From positions 1 to 37,477 of the forward strand of contig CAZFAP010000025.1 in the NCBI GenBank assembly GCA_964516325.1: a stretch of 37,477 nt of DNA, written 5' to 3'. Below the pieces are notes generated by a model that was given only the letters and a program-made list of their open reading frames with translations, was not told the DNA's origin and searched no databases. This document shows positions 7,224 through 14,906 of the stretch, piece by piece (position 1 is the stretch's first letter; the number at the start of each line of letters is the position of its first letter). This DNA is from CAZFAP01 sp964516325. GTDB taxonomy: Bacteria > Auribacterota > JABMQX01. The position numbers were made by a program, and so were the translations under genes.

Positions 7224-8327
7224 ATGGCTATCGGAGTTCGCAAATCTTTTCCGGTACCAGTGGCTAAGCGGGCACTGCTTCTGTGCTCCTTGATCGCTGT
7301 GATTCTCTCAACGGCGACGGGGAACGCTTGCGACGTTCCCGTTCATCGCTACATCCTGCAAAGGTGGGAAAGGGAGGACTACCAGGCATACTATTTCTAC
7401 CGCAGCGAAGAGAACAGGGCGGACCGCGAGGTCAACCAATTTCTCGAAGATGCCGCGAGCAGCTTTGGAAGCCACGTCAATCTCGCCTTCCGAGTCGCGG
7501 ACGTGGAAAAGCCCGCCGCGAACCCGTTCTTCGCGGAAGACCAAAAAGTCTGGGACGAGCACAGGATAGAAAAGCTCCCGTCTCATCTGGTCCTAAGCCC
7601 CCGCGGGATGCCGCTCTTTCTCGGGCGACTGGACCTCGCTTCGGCGAGGGCGATGATTCAATCACCCCTCCGAACCGGCATCGCTCGCGAGCTTTCTGGG
7701 GGAAAGGGCGGATTGCTTCTCTTGCTGACGGGAGACAACAAGGCGAAGAACAGCAGCGCGGAGAAGGATATTCGTTGGGTGCTCGAAAGAGCGAAAAAGC
7801 AGCATGGGCTTGACGTGGGATTTCTTCACGTCTCCCGAAGCGACCCGGCGGAGGAATGGCTTGTCCGGTTCCTTATGGGTGCGGTTGATAGCCAAATCGC
7901 GCCAGACCAGTGCGCCATCTTCGGCATCTGCGGACGCGGAAGGGTCCTCACGGCTCATGTCGGGCAGGAGACCACGCGGAGGAACATCGTCGAGTCCGTC
8001 CGGATTATGAACGGCGATTGTTCCTGCGACTTGAGGGCGGAAAGCCCGGGCATGGACTTGCTTATGGATTGGGACTGGGAAGCCGCCATCGCGAATCTGC
8101 CGCCGGTGACGGAGCCGCCGCTGCGGTCCGCCCTCCTGGGCTTCGACGATTCGGAAGAAGCTCCGTCGGGAACCTTGTCAAACCCGGGCGAAAGCCAGGA
8201 AAGGAGCGCGCCTGCGTCGCATTTGCGGACCCGGACGCTGACGTTGTGCCTGGCAGCATTCGGGCTCGCGTCTGTGGTCATGATAGCTCTGAGCTTACTT
8301 GTCATGAAAAGAAGAAAGGAAGTCTGA
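7224..8327 (+). CDS. Exported, C-terminally membrane-anchored protein of unknown function, thioredoxin-like
   Basis: 367 residues, not confidently assigned to a named family. An N-terminal signal-like helix (about 15-33) is followed by C36-DVPVHRYILQRW, then about 300 extracytoplasmic residues with two alpha/beta halves. The pattern (LPSHLVLSPRGMPLFLGRL near 118-135; GGLLLLLTGDN near 162-171) is reminiscent of thioredoxin-fold proteins, but no CxxC pair sits at the usual place. A C266-S-C268 motif precedes ESPGMDLLMDWDW. A C-terminal helix (about 339-361) with a KRRKE tail anchors it in the membrane, with the bulk facing outward. Its stop abuts the next ATG. The start at 7224 lacks a clear ribosome binding site; GTG 7260 is an alternative. 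A receptor or adaptor for the transporters on both sides is inferred. Confidence 0.7.
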   Translation: MAIGVRKSFPVPVAKRALLLCSLIAVILSTATGNACDVPVHRYILQRWEREDYQAYYFYRSEENRADREVNQFLEDAASSFGSHVNLAFRVADVEKPAANPFFAEDQKVWDEHRIEKLPSHLVLSPRGMPLFLGRLDLASARAMIQSPLRTGIARELSGGKGGLLLLLTGDNKAKNSSAEKDIRWVLERAKKQHGLDVGFLHVSRSDPAEEWLVRFLMGAVDSQIAPDQCAIFGICGRGRVLTAHVGQETTRRNIVESVRIMNGDCSCDLRAESPGMDLLMDWDWEAAIANLPPVTEPPLRSALLGFDDSEEAPSGTLSNPGESQERSAPASHLRTRTLTLCLAAFGLASVVMIALSLLVMKRRKEV

Positions 8328-9086
8328 ATGAGCTGGCGTCTCGCTTGGATGGTTATCGTGGCTGTTGCTCTCGTGACGGGATGCAGGCAAAAGGAAAAGT
8401 CAGAGAATGGTGGGGAGATTCTCGTCCTGTGCGGCGGGTCGTTCCGCCCACCGATGGAAAAGCTTGCCGACGCGTTTGAGAAGACGAGCGGCGTGAAGGT
8501 GAATCTTTCATTCGGGCAGAGTGAGGACCTGCTGCCGCAGGTGAAAATCGGGAAGACAGGCGACGTGTTTGTGACGCACGACCCTTACCTTGATTACACA
8601 AAAGACGCCCGCGTGCTTCTCAGGGCGGAACAGGTCGGTTTTGTCTCGCCGGTATTGGTGGCTCGCAAGGGAAATCCCGCGGGCGTGAAATCCATCGAGG
8701 ACCTTGCCAAGCCGGGCGTGAAGGTTGCCCTGCCGAACCCGGAGTTCTCGACGTGCGGGGAAATGCTCGCCGCGCTGTTGGAGAAGAAAGGGATCAAGGA
8801 ACAGGTCTTCAAAAATGCCGGTAACGCGGTGTTTCGGAGTCATTCCGAAATTGGCAACGCCCTGAAGCTCGAGACCCGAGACGCTGGCGTCATGTGGAAT
8901 GGCGCCGCCCATAACTTTCTCGACTCGATACAGATTATCCCGACGCCGTACGAGTATGATACGGTCGTTCAGGTTTGGGTGATGGGATTGAAGTACAGCA
9001 AGAAGGCGCAACTGGTTGAGAGGTTCCTCGATTTTTGCCGCAAAGAGGGAAACGCCATTTTCAGCGAGTTCGGCTACGTCAAATGA
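8328..9086 (+). CDS. ModA-like substrate-binding lipoprotein 1
   Basis: 252 residues. A signal peptide ends in the lipobox LVTGC with the lipid-bearing cysteine at 19. The mature protein begins LVLCGGSFRPPMEKLADAFEK, a ModA-type first lobe in which the usual AAASL is replaced by CGGSFRPP. Later segments (VARKGNPAGVKSIEDLAKPGVKVAL; a C-terminal FLDFCRKEGNAIFSEFGYV) follow the family. ModA-type proteins capture oxyanions such as molybdate or tungstate for ModBC; the altered binding loop means the ligand cannot be assumed. It starts immediately after the stop of the previous gene, with AGGAAG upstream, and its own stop overlaps the next start (ATGA), so the three are coupled. Confidence 0.85.
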   Translation: MSWRLAWMVIVAVALVTGCRQKEKSENGGEILVLCGGSFRPPMEKLADAFEKTSGVKVNLSFGQSEDLLPQVKIGKTGDVFVTHDPYLDYTKDARVLLRAEQVGFVSPVLVARKGNPAGVKSIEDLAKPGVKVALPNPEFSTCGEMLAALLEKKGIKEQVFKNAGNAVFRSHSEIGNALKLETRDAGVMWNGAAHNFLDSIQIIPTPYEYDTVVQVWVMGLKYSKKAQLVERFLDFCRKEGNAIFSEFGYVK

Positions 9087-9922
9087 CACAAACCATCCTC
9101 CGGAAAGCTGCACAACTCATGGGGAGCGAGAAAACAGCCGCCCTCGTCTGTGCCCTGACGCTGGGCATATTGTTGTTCGCAGGTTGCAGTCCCAACAAGA
9201 AGGAGGGCGAGACTGCTTTGTCGCCCAAGCCGAGACTTCTGCTCTACTGCGGGGCGGGGATTCGCCCGCCGGTAGCCGAGATCGCGAGCGCTTTCGAGAA
9301 AAAGCGTAATCTTGTCGTCGAAACGGACTATGCGGGCTCGGAGGTTTTGCTCGCGAGCATTAAGCTAACCCGGCGGGGCGACCTGTACATGCCAGGCGAC
9401 GTCCGCTACGTAGAGCAGGCACAGAAAGAGGGCTTGATAGCGTCCTCGCGCACCGCCTGCTATTTCGTACCGGTCATTCTCGTCCGAAAGGGCAATCCGA
9501 ACAAGGTATTGGGCATGACAGACCTGACGCGCAAGGGACTGCGCGTCGGACTTGGCGATCCCCAAGCCTGCGCCATAGGCAAAGTCACCGTTGACATCCT
9601 GAAGCTGAACGGAATCAAGTTAGCGCACGTTGAGCCGAACGTCGTGTTTCGCTCGCTGACAGTCAATGAGCTTGGCTTGCAGATCAAGACGGGCAAGATT
9701 GACGCAACCATCGTCTGGGACGCCATTGCCGCGCAGTATCCTGAAGAAGGGGAGATTGTCTCAATTCCGAAAGACAGCAACGTCATCTCAACCGTGCCCA
9801 TTGCGGTTCTTCGGTCGTCAAAGCGACCTCGGGAGGCGGCGGCGTTCCAGCAGTTCGTCGTTTCGGAGGAAGCGCGTGCCATTTTCGCCAAGCATCACTA
9901 CACCACGGAGCCGCCGCGCTAA
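9083..9922 (+). CDS. ModA-like substrate-binding lipoprotein 2
   Basis: 279 residues from an ATG that overlaps the previous stop (ATGA). An N-terminal helix ends in the lipobox LFAGC (cysteine 35). The mature part opens LLYCGAGIRPPVAEIASAFEK, clearly homologous to lipoprotein 1 (shared CG-x-x-x-RPP and AFEK), but overall strongly diverged. The lobe-closing segments VRKGNPNKVLGMTDLTRKGLRVGL and AAAFQQFVVSEEARAIFAKHHY fit the ModA family. A second ATG at 9119 is possible and would shorten the signal region by 12 residues. Two different receptors for one ModBC pair suggest either two ligands or a receptor plus a sensor. The C at the start of each binding loop is notable beside the CxC proteins. 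Confidence 0.83.
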   Translation: MTQTILRKAAQLMGSEKTAALVCALTLGILLFAGCSPNKKEGETALSPKPRLLLYCGAGIRPPVAEIASAFEKKRNLVVETDYAGSEVLLASIKLTRRGDLYMPGDVRYVEQAQKEGLIASSRTACYFVPVILVRKGNPNKVLGMTDLTRKGLRVGLGDPQACAIGKVTVDILKLNGIKLAHVEPNVVFRSLTVNELGLQIKTGKIDATIVWDAIAAQYPEEGEIVSIPKDSNVISTVPIAVLRSSKRPREAAAFQQFVVSEEARAIFAKHHYTTEPPR

Positions 9923-9943
9923 CCGCGGCCGAGAAACTCACGC

Positions 9944-10750
9944 ATGCTTGACCAACCGGTAAGCGGACCTCGAAGTCGGTTATTCTCGGCGGCAGTGTTT
10001 GCCTTCCTTGCTTTGTTCCTGCTTCTCGTGGTAGCCCTTCTCGTGGCGGACATAACGTACGTCCATGCCGACGCCGTGAAAGAAGTGCTCCGCTCGCGGG
10101 AGATTCGCGCCGCGGTGGTTCTGAGTCTATGGACTTCGACCCTGACCACGCTGATCGTCGTCGTCTTTGCCGTCCCGACGGGCTATGCGCTGAGCCGTTA
10201 CCGTTTTCCCGGTCGAATTCTCGCGGATACAATGGTTGACCTGCCGATTGTTTTCCCGCCATTGGTGGTGGGTCTGAGCCTTCTCGTGTTTTTCCGGACG
10301 AGCGTCGGGCTGTGGCTTGAGTCGGTGGGATTGGATTTCATTTATCAGCGCCGGGGGATCGTCCTGGCTCAGTTTTTCGTCTCGGTTTCTTTCGGCATTC
10401 GGGCAATCAAAACGACCTTCGACGAGGTGGACAAACGCCAGGAGGAGGTCGCACTGACCCTCGGATGCACTCGCGGGCAAGCTTTCTGGCGAGTGGCTGT
10501 GAAAAACGCGCGCGGGGGAATCGTCGCGGGAGCAATTCTGACCTGGGCACGGGCAATCGGGCTGTTTGGTCCCCTGATGGTCTTCGTGGGGGCGGTGCGG
10601 ATGAAAACGGAGGTTCTCCCGACGACTGTCTATCTCGAGACCTCCATCGGGCGGATCGAGGTGGCTCTGGCGGTTGCACTTCTGCTCATAGTCCTCGCGG
10701 CGGTCGCTCTCGTTCTGATCCGGCTCCTGGGACGACGCAGGTTGTGGTGA
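9944..10750 (+). CDS. ModB/CysW-type ABC permease
   Basis: 268 residues with about six hydrophobic helices. The cytoplasmic EAA-type loop that contacts the ATPase is clear: EVALTLGCTRGQAFWRVAV followed by AGAILTWARAIGLFGPLM, the arrangement of the molybdate/sulfate permease family (ModB, CysT, CysW, WtpB). It forms the channel through which the captured oxyanion would enter. It starts 21 bases after lipoprotein 2 and ends four bases before the ATPase gene. The annotation as molybdate/tungstate importer is by family only; no specificity residue can be read. Confidence 0.88.
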   Translation: MLDQPVSGPRSRLFSAAVFAFLALFLLLVVALLVADITYVHADAVKEVLRSREIRAAVVLSLWTSTLTTLIVVVFAVPTGYALSRYRFPGRILADTMVDLPIVFPPLVVGLSLLVFFRTSVGLWLESVGLDFIYQRRGIVLAQFFVSVSFGIRAIKTTFDEVDKRQEEVALTLGCTRGQAFWRVAVKNARGGIVAGAILTWARAIGLFGPLMVFVGAVRMKTEVLPTTVYLETSIGRIEVALAVALLLIVLAAVALVLIRLLGRRRLW

Positions 10751-10754
10751 GACG

Positions 10755-11819
10755 ATGATTCGAATAGATGGGCTCCACTTGACCGTCGGAACATTTTCCA
10801 TCCAGGACGTTGCGCTCCATGTCCAGCCCGGCGAGTACTTCGTTCTGCTCGGCAAGCCGGGAAGCGGCAAGACGCTTCTCGTGGAGTGCATCGCTGGCTT
10901 GAAGCGCCTCTCCCGCGGCACGATCCAGATTGATGGTCGCCGCGTCGAGAAGAGAGAACCCCGCAACCGTGGTATCGGCTACGTCCCGCAGGACTACGCC
11001 CTTTTCTCTGCTCGAACCGTCCGCGGGAACATTGAATTCCCTCTTCGTGTCCGACGCTGGCGCCGCCTGCAAAGAGAAAGGCGGGTCAAAGAGCTTGCCC
11101 GGATGCTTGGCATCGAATACCTGCTGGAACGTTCCACGGCCGGGCTTTCCGGCGGTGAGCGGCAGCGGGTGGCGCTGGCGAGAGCCCTTGCAGTCGAGCC
11201 CAAAATTCTGCTCCTCGATGAGCCGGTGAGCGCTCTCGACGATGAGACACGCGACGGAATCCTTGCGGAGCTGAAGAGAATTCAGCGCCGGACGGGCACG
11301 ACGACCATCCATGTCTGCCACGACCTCGAAGAGATGCGCGCTGTGGCCGACCGCGTCGGAATCATGCAGGATGGAAAGCTCATTCAGGTGGGCACGCCCG
11401 AGGAAGTCAGCCGCTCTCCCGCAACCCCAGAAATCGCGAGGCTCTTCCGTTTGGGCACAGTCCTCTCCGGCATTGCCGGCCAGGATGAGCCCGGTTCGCG
11501 CATCGAGCTGCCAGATTTTGCCGTGCAAACCAATCAGTCCGTCGAGGGGGAAGTGCAACTCCTCCTCCGCGCGAAGGAGGTTCGCCTTCGCCCTTCGTCA
11601 TGCCACGAGCGGAACGTCATTGCCCGTGTTGAATCCGTCCTGTGGGGGAACTCAAGCGTGCGCATTGATCTCAGAGTGCGGGGAACGCTTTTCCGAGCAG
11701 AAGTATCTTGTGTCGAAGCAAAATCCCTTTCGCTTGAGGAAGGTACTGAGGTCTCGGTCGTTTTCCCGGGCGAGGCGATTTACGTGTTCCCGAGAGTTGG
11801 CGAGCGCTCGAAGCACTGA
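10755..11819 (+). CDS. ModC-like ABC transporter ATPase with C-terminal TOBE/MOP-type domain
   Basis: 354 residues. The ATPase domain has Walker A GKPGSGKT at 33-40, signature LSGGERQRVALARAL from 131, Walker B ILLLDEPVSALDD from 151 and a CHDLEE switch segment. Residues from about 235 to the end form a small beta-rich regulatory region, with a TOBE-like strand set near 285-345 (LLLRAKEVRLRPS... VARVESVLWGNSSVRIDLRVRG... VVFPGEAIYVFP), as in ModC and CysA, where it senses substrate or partner proteins. It is the last gene of the plus-strand cluster and ends 35 bases from the convergent ferredoxin-oxidoreductase gene, with no obvious terminator between them. Confidence 0.9.
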   Translation: MIRIDGLHLTVGTFSIQDVALHVQPGEYFVLLGKPGSGKTLLVECIAGLKRLSRGTIQIDGRRVEKREPRNRGIGYVPQDYALFSARTVRGNIEFPLRVRRWRRLQRERRVKELARMLGIEYLLERSTAGLSGGERQRVALARALAVEPKILLLDEPVSALDDETRDGILAELKRIQRRTGTTTIHVCHDLEEMRAVADRVGIMQDGKLIQVGTPEEVSRSPATPEIARLFRLGTVLSGIAGQDEPGSRIELPDFAVQTNQSVEGEVQLLLRAKEVRLRPSSCHERNVIARVESVLWGNSSVRIDLRVRGTLFRAEVSCVEAKSLSLEEGTEVSVVFPGEAIYVFPRVGERSKH

Positions 11820-11854
11820 GCATTCATCGGCAGAAGCGTCGGACAAGGGGAAAC

Positions 11855-12643
11855 TCAGTCGGGGGTCTTGATCTCTCCCAGCGGGAAATAAGGAATCATC
11901 TTTTCTTCGATCCACTCCAGCGAATCGAGAGGAGACAGCCTCCAATAGGTGGGACACGGCGAGAGAACCTCCACGAGAGAAAAGCCGATATTGTTTATCT
12001 GGCACTCAAAGGCTTTCCTGATGCTGCGCTTCGCCGTAACCATATTCTTGGGATTGTTGAGGGCCGTGCGGGCGAGATATTTGGCGCCGGGAAATGGGGC
12101 GATCATCTCGGGGACCTTCAACGGGGCGCCGCATCCCTCGAGAGTCCTGCCCCTGGGCGTTGTCGCGGTGATTTGCCCCTCGAGCGTCGTGGGCGCCATC
12201 TGTCCGCCGGTCATTCCATAGACGGCATTGTTCACGAAAACGATGGTGATGTTCTCGCCGCGGTTTGCCGCATGAATGAATTCCGCGGTGCCGATAGCCG
12301 CCAGGTCGCCATCCCCCTGGTACGTGAAAATGATTAAGTCGGGACGCGCCCTCTTCATCCCCGTCGCGACAGCCGGCGTGCGGCCGTGTGCTGCTTCACT
12401 CACATCAAAATTCCAGTAATCGTAGCCGAGCACGGCACATCCCACCGGCGAGACTCCGACGACGCGTTCCCTGATGCCGAGTTCATCAACCACTTCCGCA
12501 ATCATCCGATGAACGATGCCATGCCCGCAGCCGGCGCAGAAATGGGTCAGCACCTCTTTGAGGGACGACGGCCGCCCAAACACTTTCTTCTCGGGCGGGC
12601 TTTCCGATGGAGTTCTCGACGGGCGACTCTTCGGTTTAGCCAT
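11855..12643 (-). CDS. 2-oxoacid:ferredoxin oxidoreductase, beta (thiamine diphosphate) subunit
   Basis: 262 residues. CAGCGHG near 36-42, then GDGDLAAIGTAEFIHAANRGENITIVFVNN (thiamine-diphosphate/Mg binding, the GDGD...N signature) identify the TPP-binding subunit of the pyruvate/2-oxoisovalerate/2-oxoglutarate:ferredoxin oxidoreductase family. These enzymes oxidise 2-oxoacids and CoA to acyl-CoA and CO2, passing electrons to ferredoxin, and are typical of anaerobes. It has a longer, lysine/proline-rich N-terminus (about 25 residues) than usual. It starts two bases after the alpha-subunit stop. The usual gamma-subunit gene that would follow is absent. Confidence 0.88.
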   Translation of the reverse strand: MAKPKSRPSRTPSESPPEKKVFGRPSSLKEVLTHFCAGCGHGIVHRMIAEVVDELGIRERVVGVSPVGCAVLGYDYWNFDVSEAAHGRTPAVATGMKRARPDLIIFTYQGDGDLAAIGTAEFIHAANRGENITIVFVNNAVYGMTGGQMAPTTLEGQITATTPRGRTLEGCGAPLKVPEMIAPFPGAKYLARTALNNPKNMVTAKRSIRKAFECQINNIGFSLVEVLSPCPTYWRLSPLDSLEWIEEKMIPYFPLGEIKTPD

Positions 12644-12645
12644 TC

Positions 12646-13704
12646 CTAAATCTCTTCCAGAAATTCCTTGGTCTCCTCCACGACTTCCTCGACGGTCATG
12701 ACGCAGCCCCCGACCCTGCCGAAGAATTTCACCGGCTTTCGCCCTCCGACCGCCAACTTCACATCCTCGACCATCTGTCCCATGCTCATTTCAACCGCCA
12801 GGAACAGCCGTGCTCTGTCAGCAGCGCTGGCGAGCGCCTCGTAGGGGAACGGCCACGCCGTGATGGGGCGGAACAGACCCGCCTTCTCGCCCATTTCCCT
12901 CAGCTCCCGCACGGCAGCTCTGCAAATTCTTGCGACGCTCCCGTACGCCACCAGGACGACCTCCGCATCACTCATCTTGAATTCCTCGAACCGCAACTCC
13001 TCCCGCTCAATTCTGCGAAACTTCTCCTGCAGCTTGAGGTTGAGTTCTTCCAAAAGCTCCACGTCGAGGTACAGGGACTTGATGAAATTCGGGGGGCGAT
13101 TCCTGGCGCCGGTCAGCGCCCAATCTTTCGGAGGAAGGTCTCCGTCAATCGGTTCGGGCAGAACCACCGGCTCCATCATCTGCCCGAGGATGCCGTCGGA
13201 GAGAATAAGAACCGGGTTCCTGTATTTGTCGGCGAGGTCGAATGACTGAAATGTGACGTCTGCAAGCTCCTGCACGGTGGACGGAGCAAGAACAATTGTC
13301 CGGTAGTCCCCGTGCCCTCCGCCGCGAGTCGCCTGGAAATAGTCGGCTTGTGAGGGGCCAATGCTCCCGAGACCGGGACCGCCCCGGACGACATTCGCTA
13401 TCACGGCGGGGAGTTCGCACGCGCAAAGATACGAAATCCCCTCCTGTTTCAAGCTGATGCCGGGGCTCGACGATGAAGTCATCGCCCGGGCGCCAACCGC
13501 AGCCGCCCCGAAGACCATGTTCACGGCGGCGATCTCGCTCTCCGCCTGGATGAACGTTCCCCCCACCTCGGGCATCCGCGCGGACATGTAGGCGGCAACT
13601 TCGTTCTGCGGAGTAATCGGGTAGCCGAAATAGTACCGGCATCCGGCCCGCACCGCCGCTTCGCTCATGGCGTGATTGCCGCACATCAGGACCTTTTCGC
13701 TCAT
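12646..13704 (-). CDS. vorB: 2-oxoacid:ferredoxin oxidoreductase, alpha subunit (VorB type)
   Basis: 352 residues starting with MSEKVLMCGNHAMSEAAVRA, then the YPITPQNEVAAYM and QAESEIAAVNMVFGAAAVGARAMTSSSSPGISLKQEGISY segments characteristic of the pyrimidine-binding alpha subunit. The closest named family type is the branched-chain (2-oxoisovalerate) VorB, but 2-oxoglutarate KorA proteins are similar, so the substrate is unsure. The ATG overlaps the stop of the ferredoxin-like gene (ATGA), and the beta gene follows by two bases: a tight delta-alpha-beta operon. Confidence 0.88.
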   Translation of the reverse strand: MSEKVLMCGNHAMSEAAVRAGCRYYFGYPITPQNEVAAYMSARMPEVGGTFIQAESEIAAVNMVFGAAAVGARAMTSSSSPGISLKQEGISYLCACELPAVIANVVRGGPGLGSIGPSQADYFQATRGGGHGDYRTIVLAPSTVQELADVTFQSFDLADKYRNPVLILSDGILGQMMEPVVLPEPIDGDLPPKDWALTGARNRPPNFIKSLYLDVELLEELNLKLQEKFRRIEREELRFEEFKMSDAEVVLVAYGSVARICRAAVRELREMGEKAGLFRPITAWPFPYEALASAADRARLFLAVEMSMGQMVEDVKLAVGGRKPVKFFGRVGGCVMTVEEVVEETKEFLEEI

Positions 13705-13904
13705 CTGTACACCTCAATCGCCACGTCGGGGCAGACCACTCCGCAAATAGCGCACCCGGTGCACTTCTGCCCGTCTTCCACGCAGGCGTAATGGACGCCG
13801 TGGACATTCAGGTCGCTCGACATGACCAGTACCTGCTTGGGGCAAAAGCTCACGCAGAACCCGCAGCCCTTGCAGAAACCTTTTTTTATGACAACCTTCG
13901 CCAT
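13701..13904 (-). CDS. 2x[4Fe-4S] ferredoxin-like delta subunit of the 2-oxoacid oxidoreductase
   Basis: 67 residues with two classical cluster motifs: CKGCGFCVSFCP (about 8-19) and CTGCAICGVVCP (about 47-58). It is the ferredoxin-type delta subunit that hands electrons from the TPP centre to free ferredoxin. It is first in the operon; AGGTGAG lies about 8 bases upstream of the ATG. The 117-base gap to nadK upstream holds a small stem-loop and may include a promoter. Confidence 0.92.
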   Translation of the reverse strand: MAKVVIKKGFCKGCGFCVSFCPKQVLVMSSDLNVHGVHYACVEDGQKCTGCAICGVVCPDVAIEVYR

Positions 13905-13918
13905 AAGCGCTCACCTGC

Positions 13919-13937
13919 AACCGCACGACTTGCGGTT
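13919..13937 (-). other. Stem-loop in the leader of the ferredoxin-oxidoreductase operon
   Basis: AACCGCA-AGTCG-TGCGGTT, a perfect 7-base-pair hairpin on the minus strand 14 bases upstream of the first start codon, close to the ribosome binding site. No U-tract follows. Confidence 0.35.
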
Positions 13938-14021
13938 AGTTGCCTGAGAAACAGACCAGCGGCTTAGACGGCGCTGACGCACCCGAACAACTCTCGTCGA
14001 ATTTCGTCCGCACCACTGACG

Positions 14022-14906
14022 CTAACAACGACCTCCCCTCGAAGAGTTCCTTCGTCCTCCCCAGCCCAGCTTCGACCGCAGAATTTCAAAATAGCTTGTC
14101 TCCTTGGTGCTGATCAGTTTGACGTTCCGGTCGGATTTCGAGACGCTGAGGACGTCGCCGCACAGAAGCTCGAATGCCGTTTGACCGTCCATGGTGACGA
14201 TTGCGCCTTCCGGGATTTCGAGGGGGCATATTTTCGCAGTCTTTTGAGGGGGAATTAGGATTGGCCGGTTCGACAGCGCGTGGGGGCAGATGGGCGTAAT
14301 CACAATAGCATCGAGAGAAGGGTCCACGATGGGGCCGTTCGCCGAGAGGGAATACGCGGTGGAACCCGTCGGTGTCGCCACAATGAGACCGTCGGCTTCG
14401 TAGGTGCTCAGGTACTCGTCGTCAATGGACGCCTCCAGAATTCCCAACCGCGAGACCCCGACCATGCTGATCACCACGTCGTTCAAGGCTCTCTCCGTGC
14501 GGACCGTCTCGCCATCCCTGAGAAGGCAAGCCTTGAGCGTCATCCTCTCGTCTATGCGATAATCTCCGTCAAGAATCTTCTCCAGACAGCGAACGAAATC
14601 TCCCGCGGAGAACTCGGCGAGAAAGCCGAGTCCGCCAAGATTCACTCCGGCGATTGGCACATCGCGCTCGCCGATAAGCCTCACGGCTTTTAGGAACGTC
14701 CCATCGCCGCCGAGGGAGACAACCATGTCCGAATCGCTCAGCCGGCGTCTTCGCTTCGGGGCTTCTCGACCGAAAAGGACGTGCGCCGCCTCCTTCGGCT
14801 CCAGCGCCACTTCCACGCCTCGCTCCATCAGCAATTCCACAATGGAACGAGCCGTCGGAAGCCATTCCGGTTTTGTCGTATTGGCAACGACGCCTATTTT
14901 TTTCAT
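14022..14906 (-). CDS. nadK: NAD kinase
   Basis: 294 residues. The ATP/phosphate-binding GGDGTFLKAV motif is at 66-75; LNDVVI and the NAD-binding PTGSTAYSLSANGPIVDP segment follow, all diagnostic for NAD(P) kinase, which phosphorylates NAD to NADP. The ATG overlaps the dxs stop (ATGA), so it is translationally coupled to dxs; DXP-pathway reductases use NADPH, which fits. The C-terminal end (GWGGRRNSSRGGRC) is a short basic tail beyond the conserved fold. Confidence 0.95.
   Translation of the reverse strand: MKKIGVVANTTKPEWLPTARSIVELLMERGVEVALEPKEAAHVLFGREAPKRRRRLSDSDMVVSLGGDGTFLKAVRLIGERDVPIAGVNLGGLGFLAEFSAGDFVRCLEKILDGDYRIDERMTLKACLLRDGETVRTERALNDVVISMVGVSRLGILEASIDDEYLSTYEADGLIVATPTGSTAYSLSANGPIVDPSLDAIVITPICPHALSNRPILIPPQKTAKICPLEIPEGAIVTMDGQTAFELLCGDVLSVSKSDRNVKLISTKETSYFEILRSKLGWGGRRNSSRGGRC

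Noticed and set aside
11820..11854. Bidirectional terminator between the convergent ModC and oxidoreductase genes
   Set aside because: No inverted repeat with a T-tract in these 35 bases.
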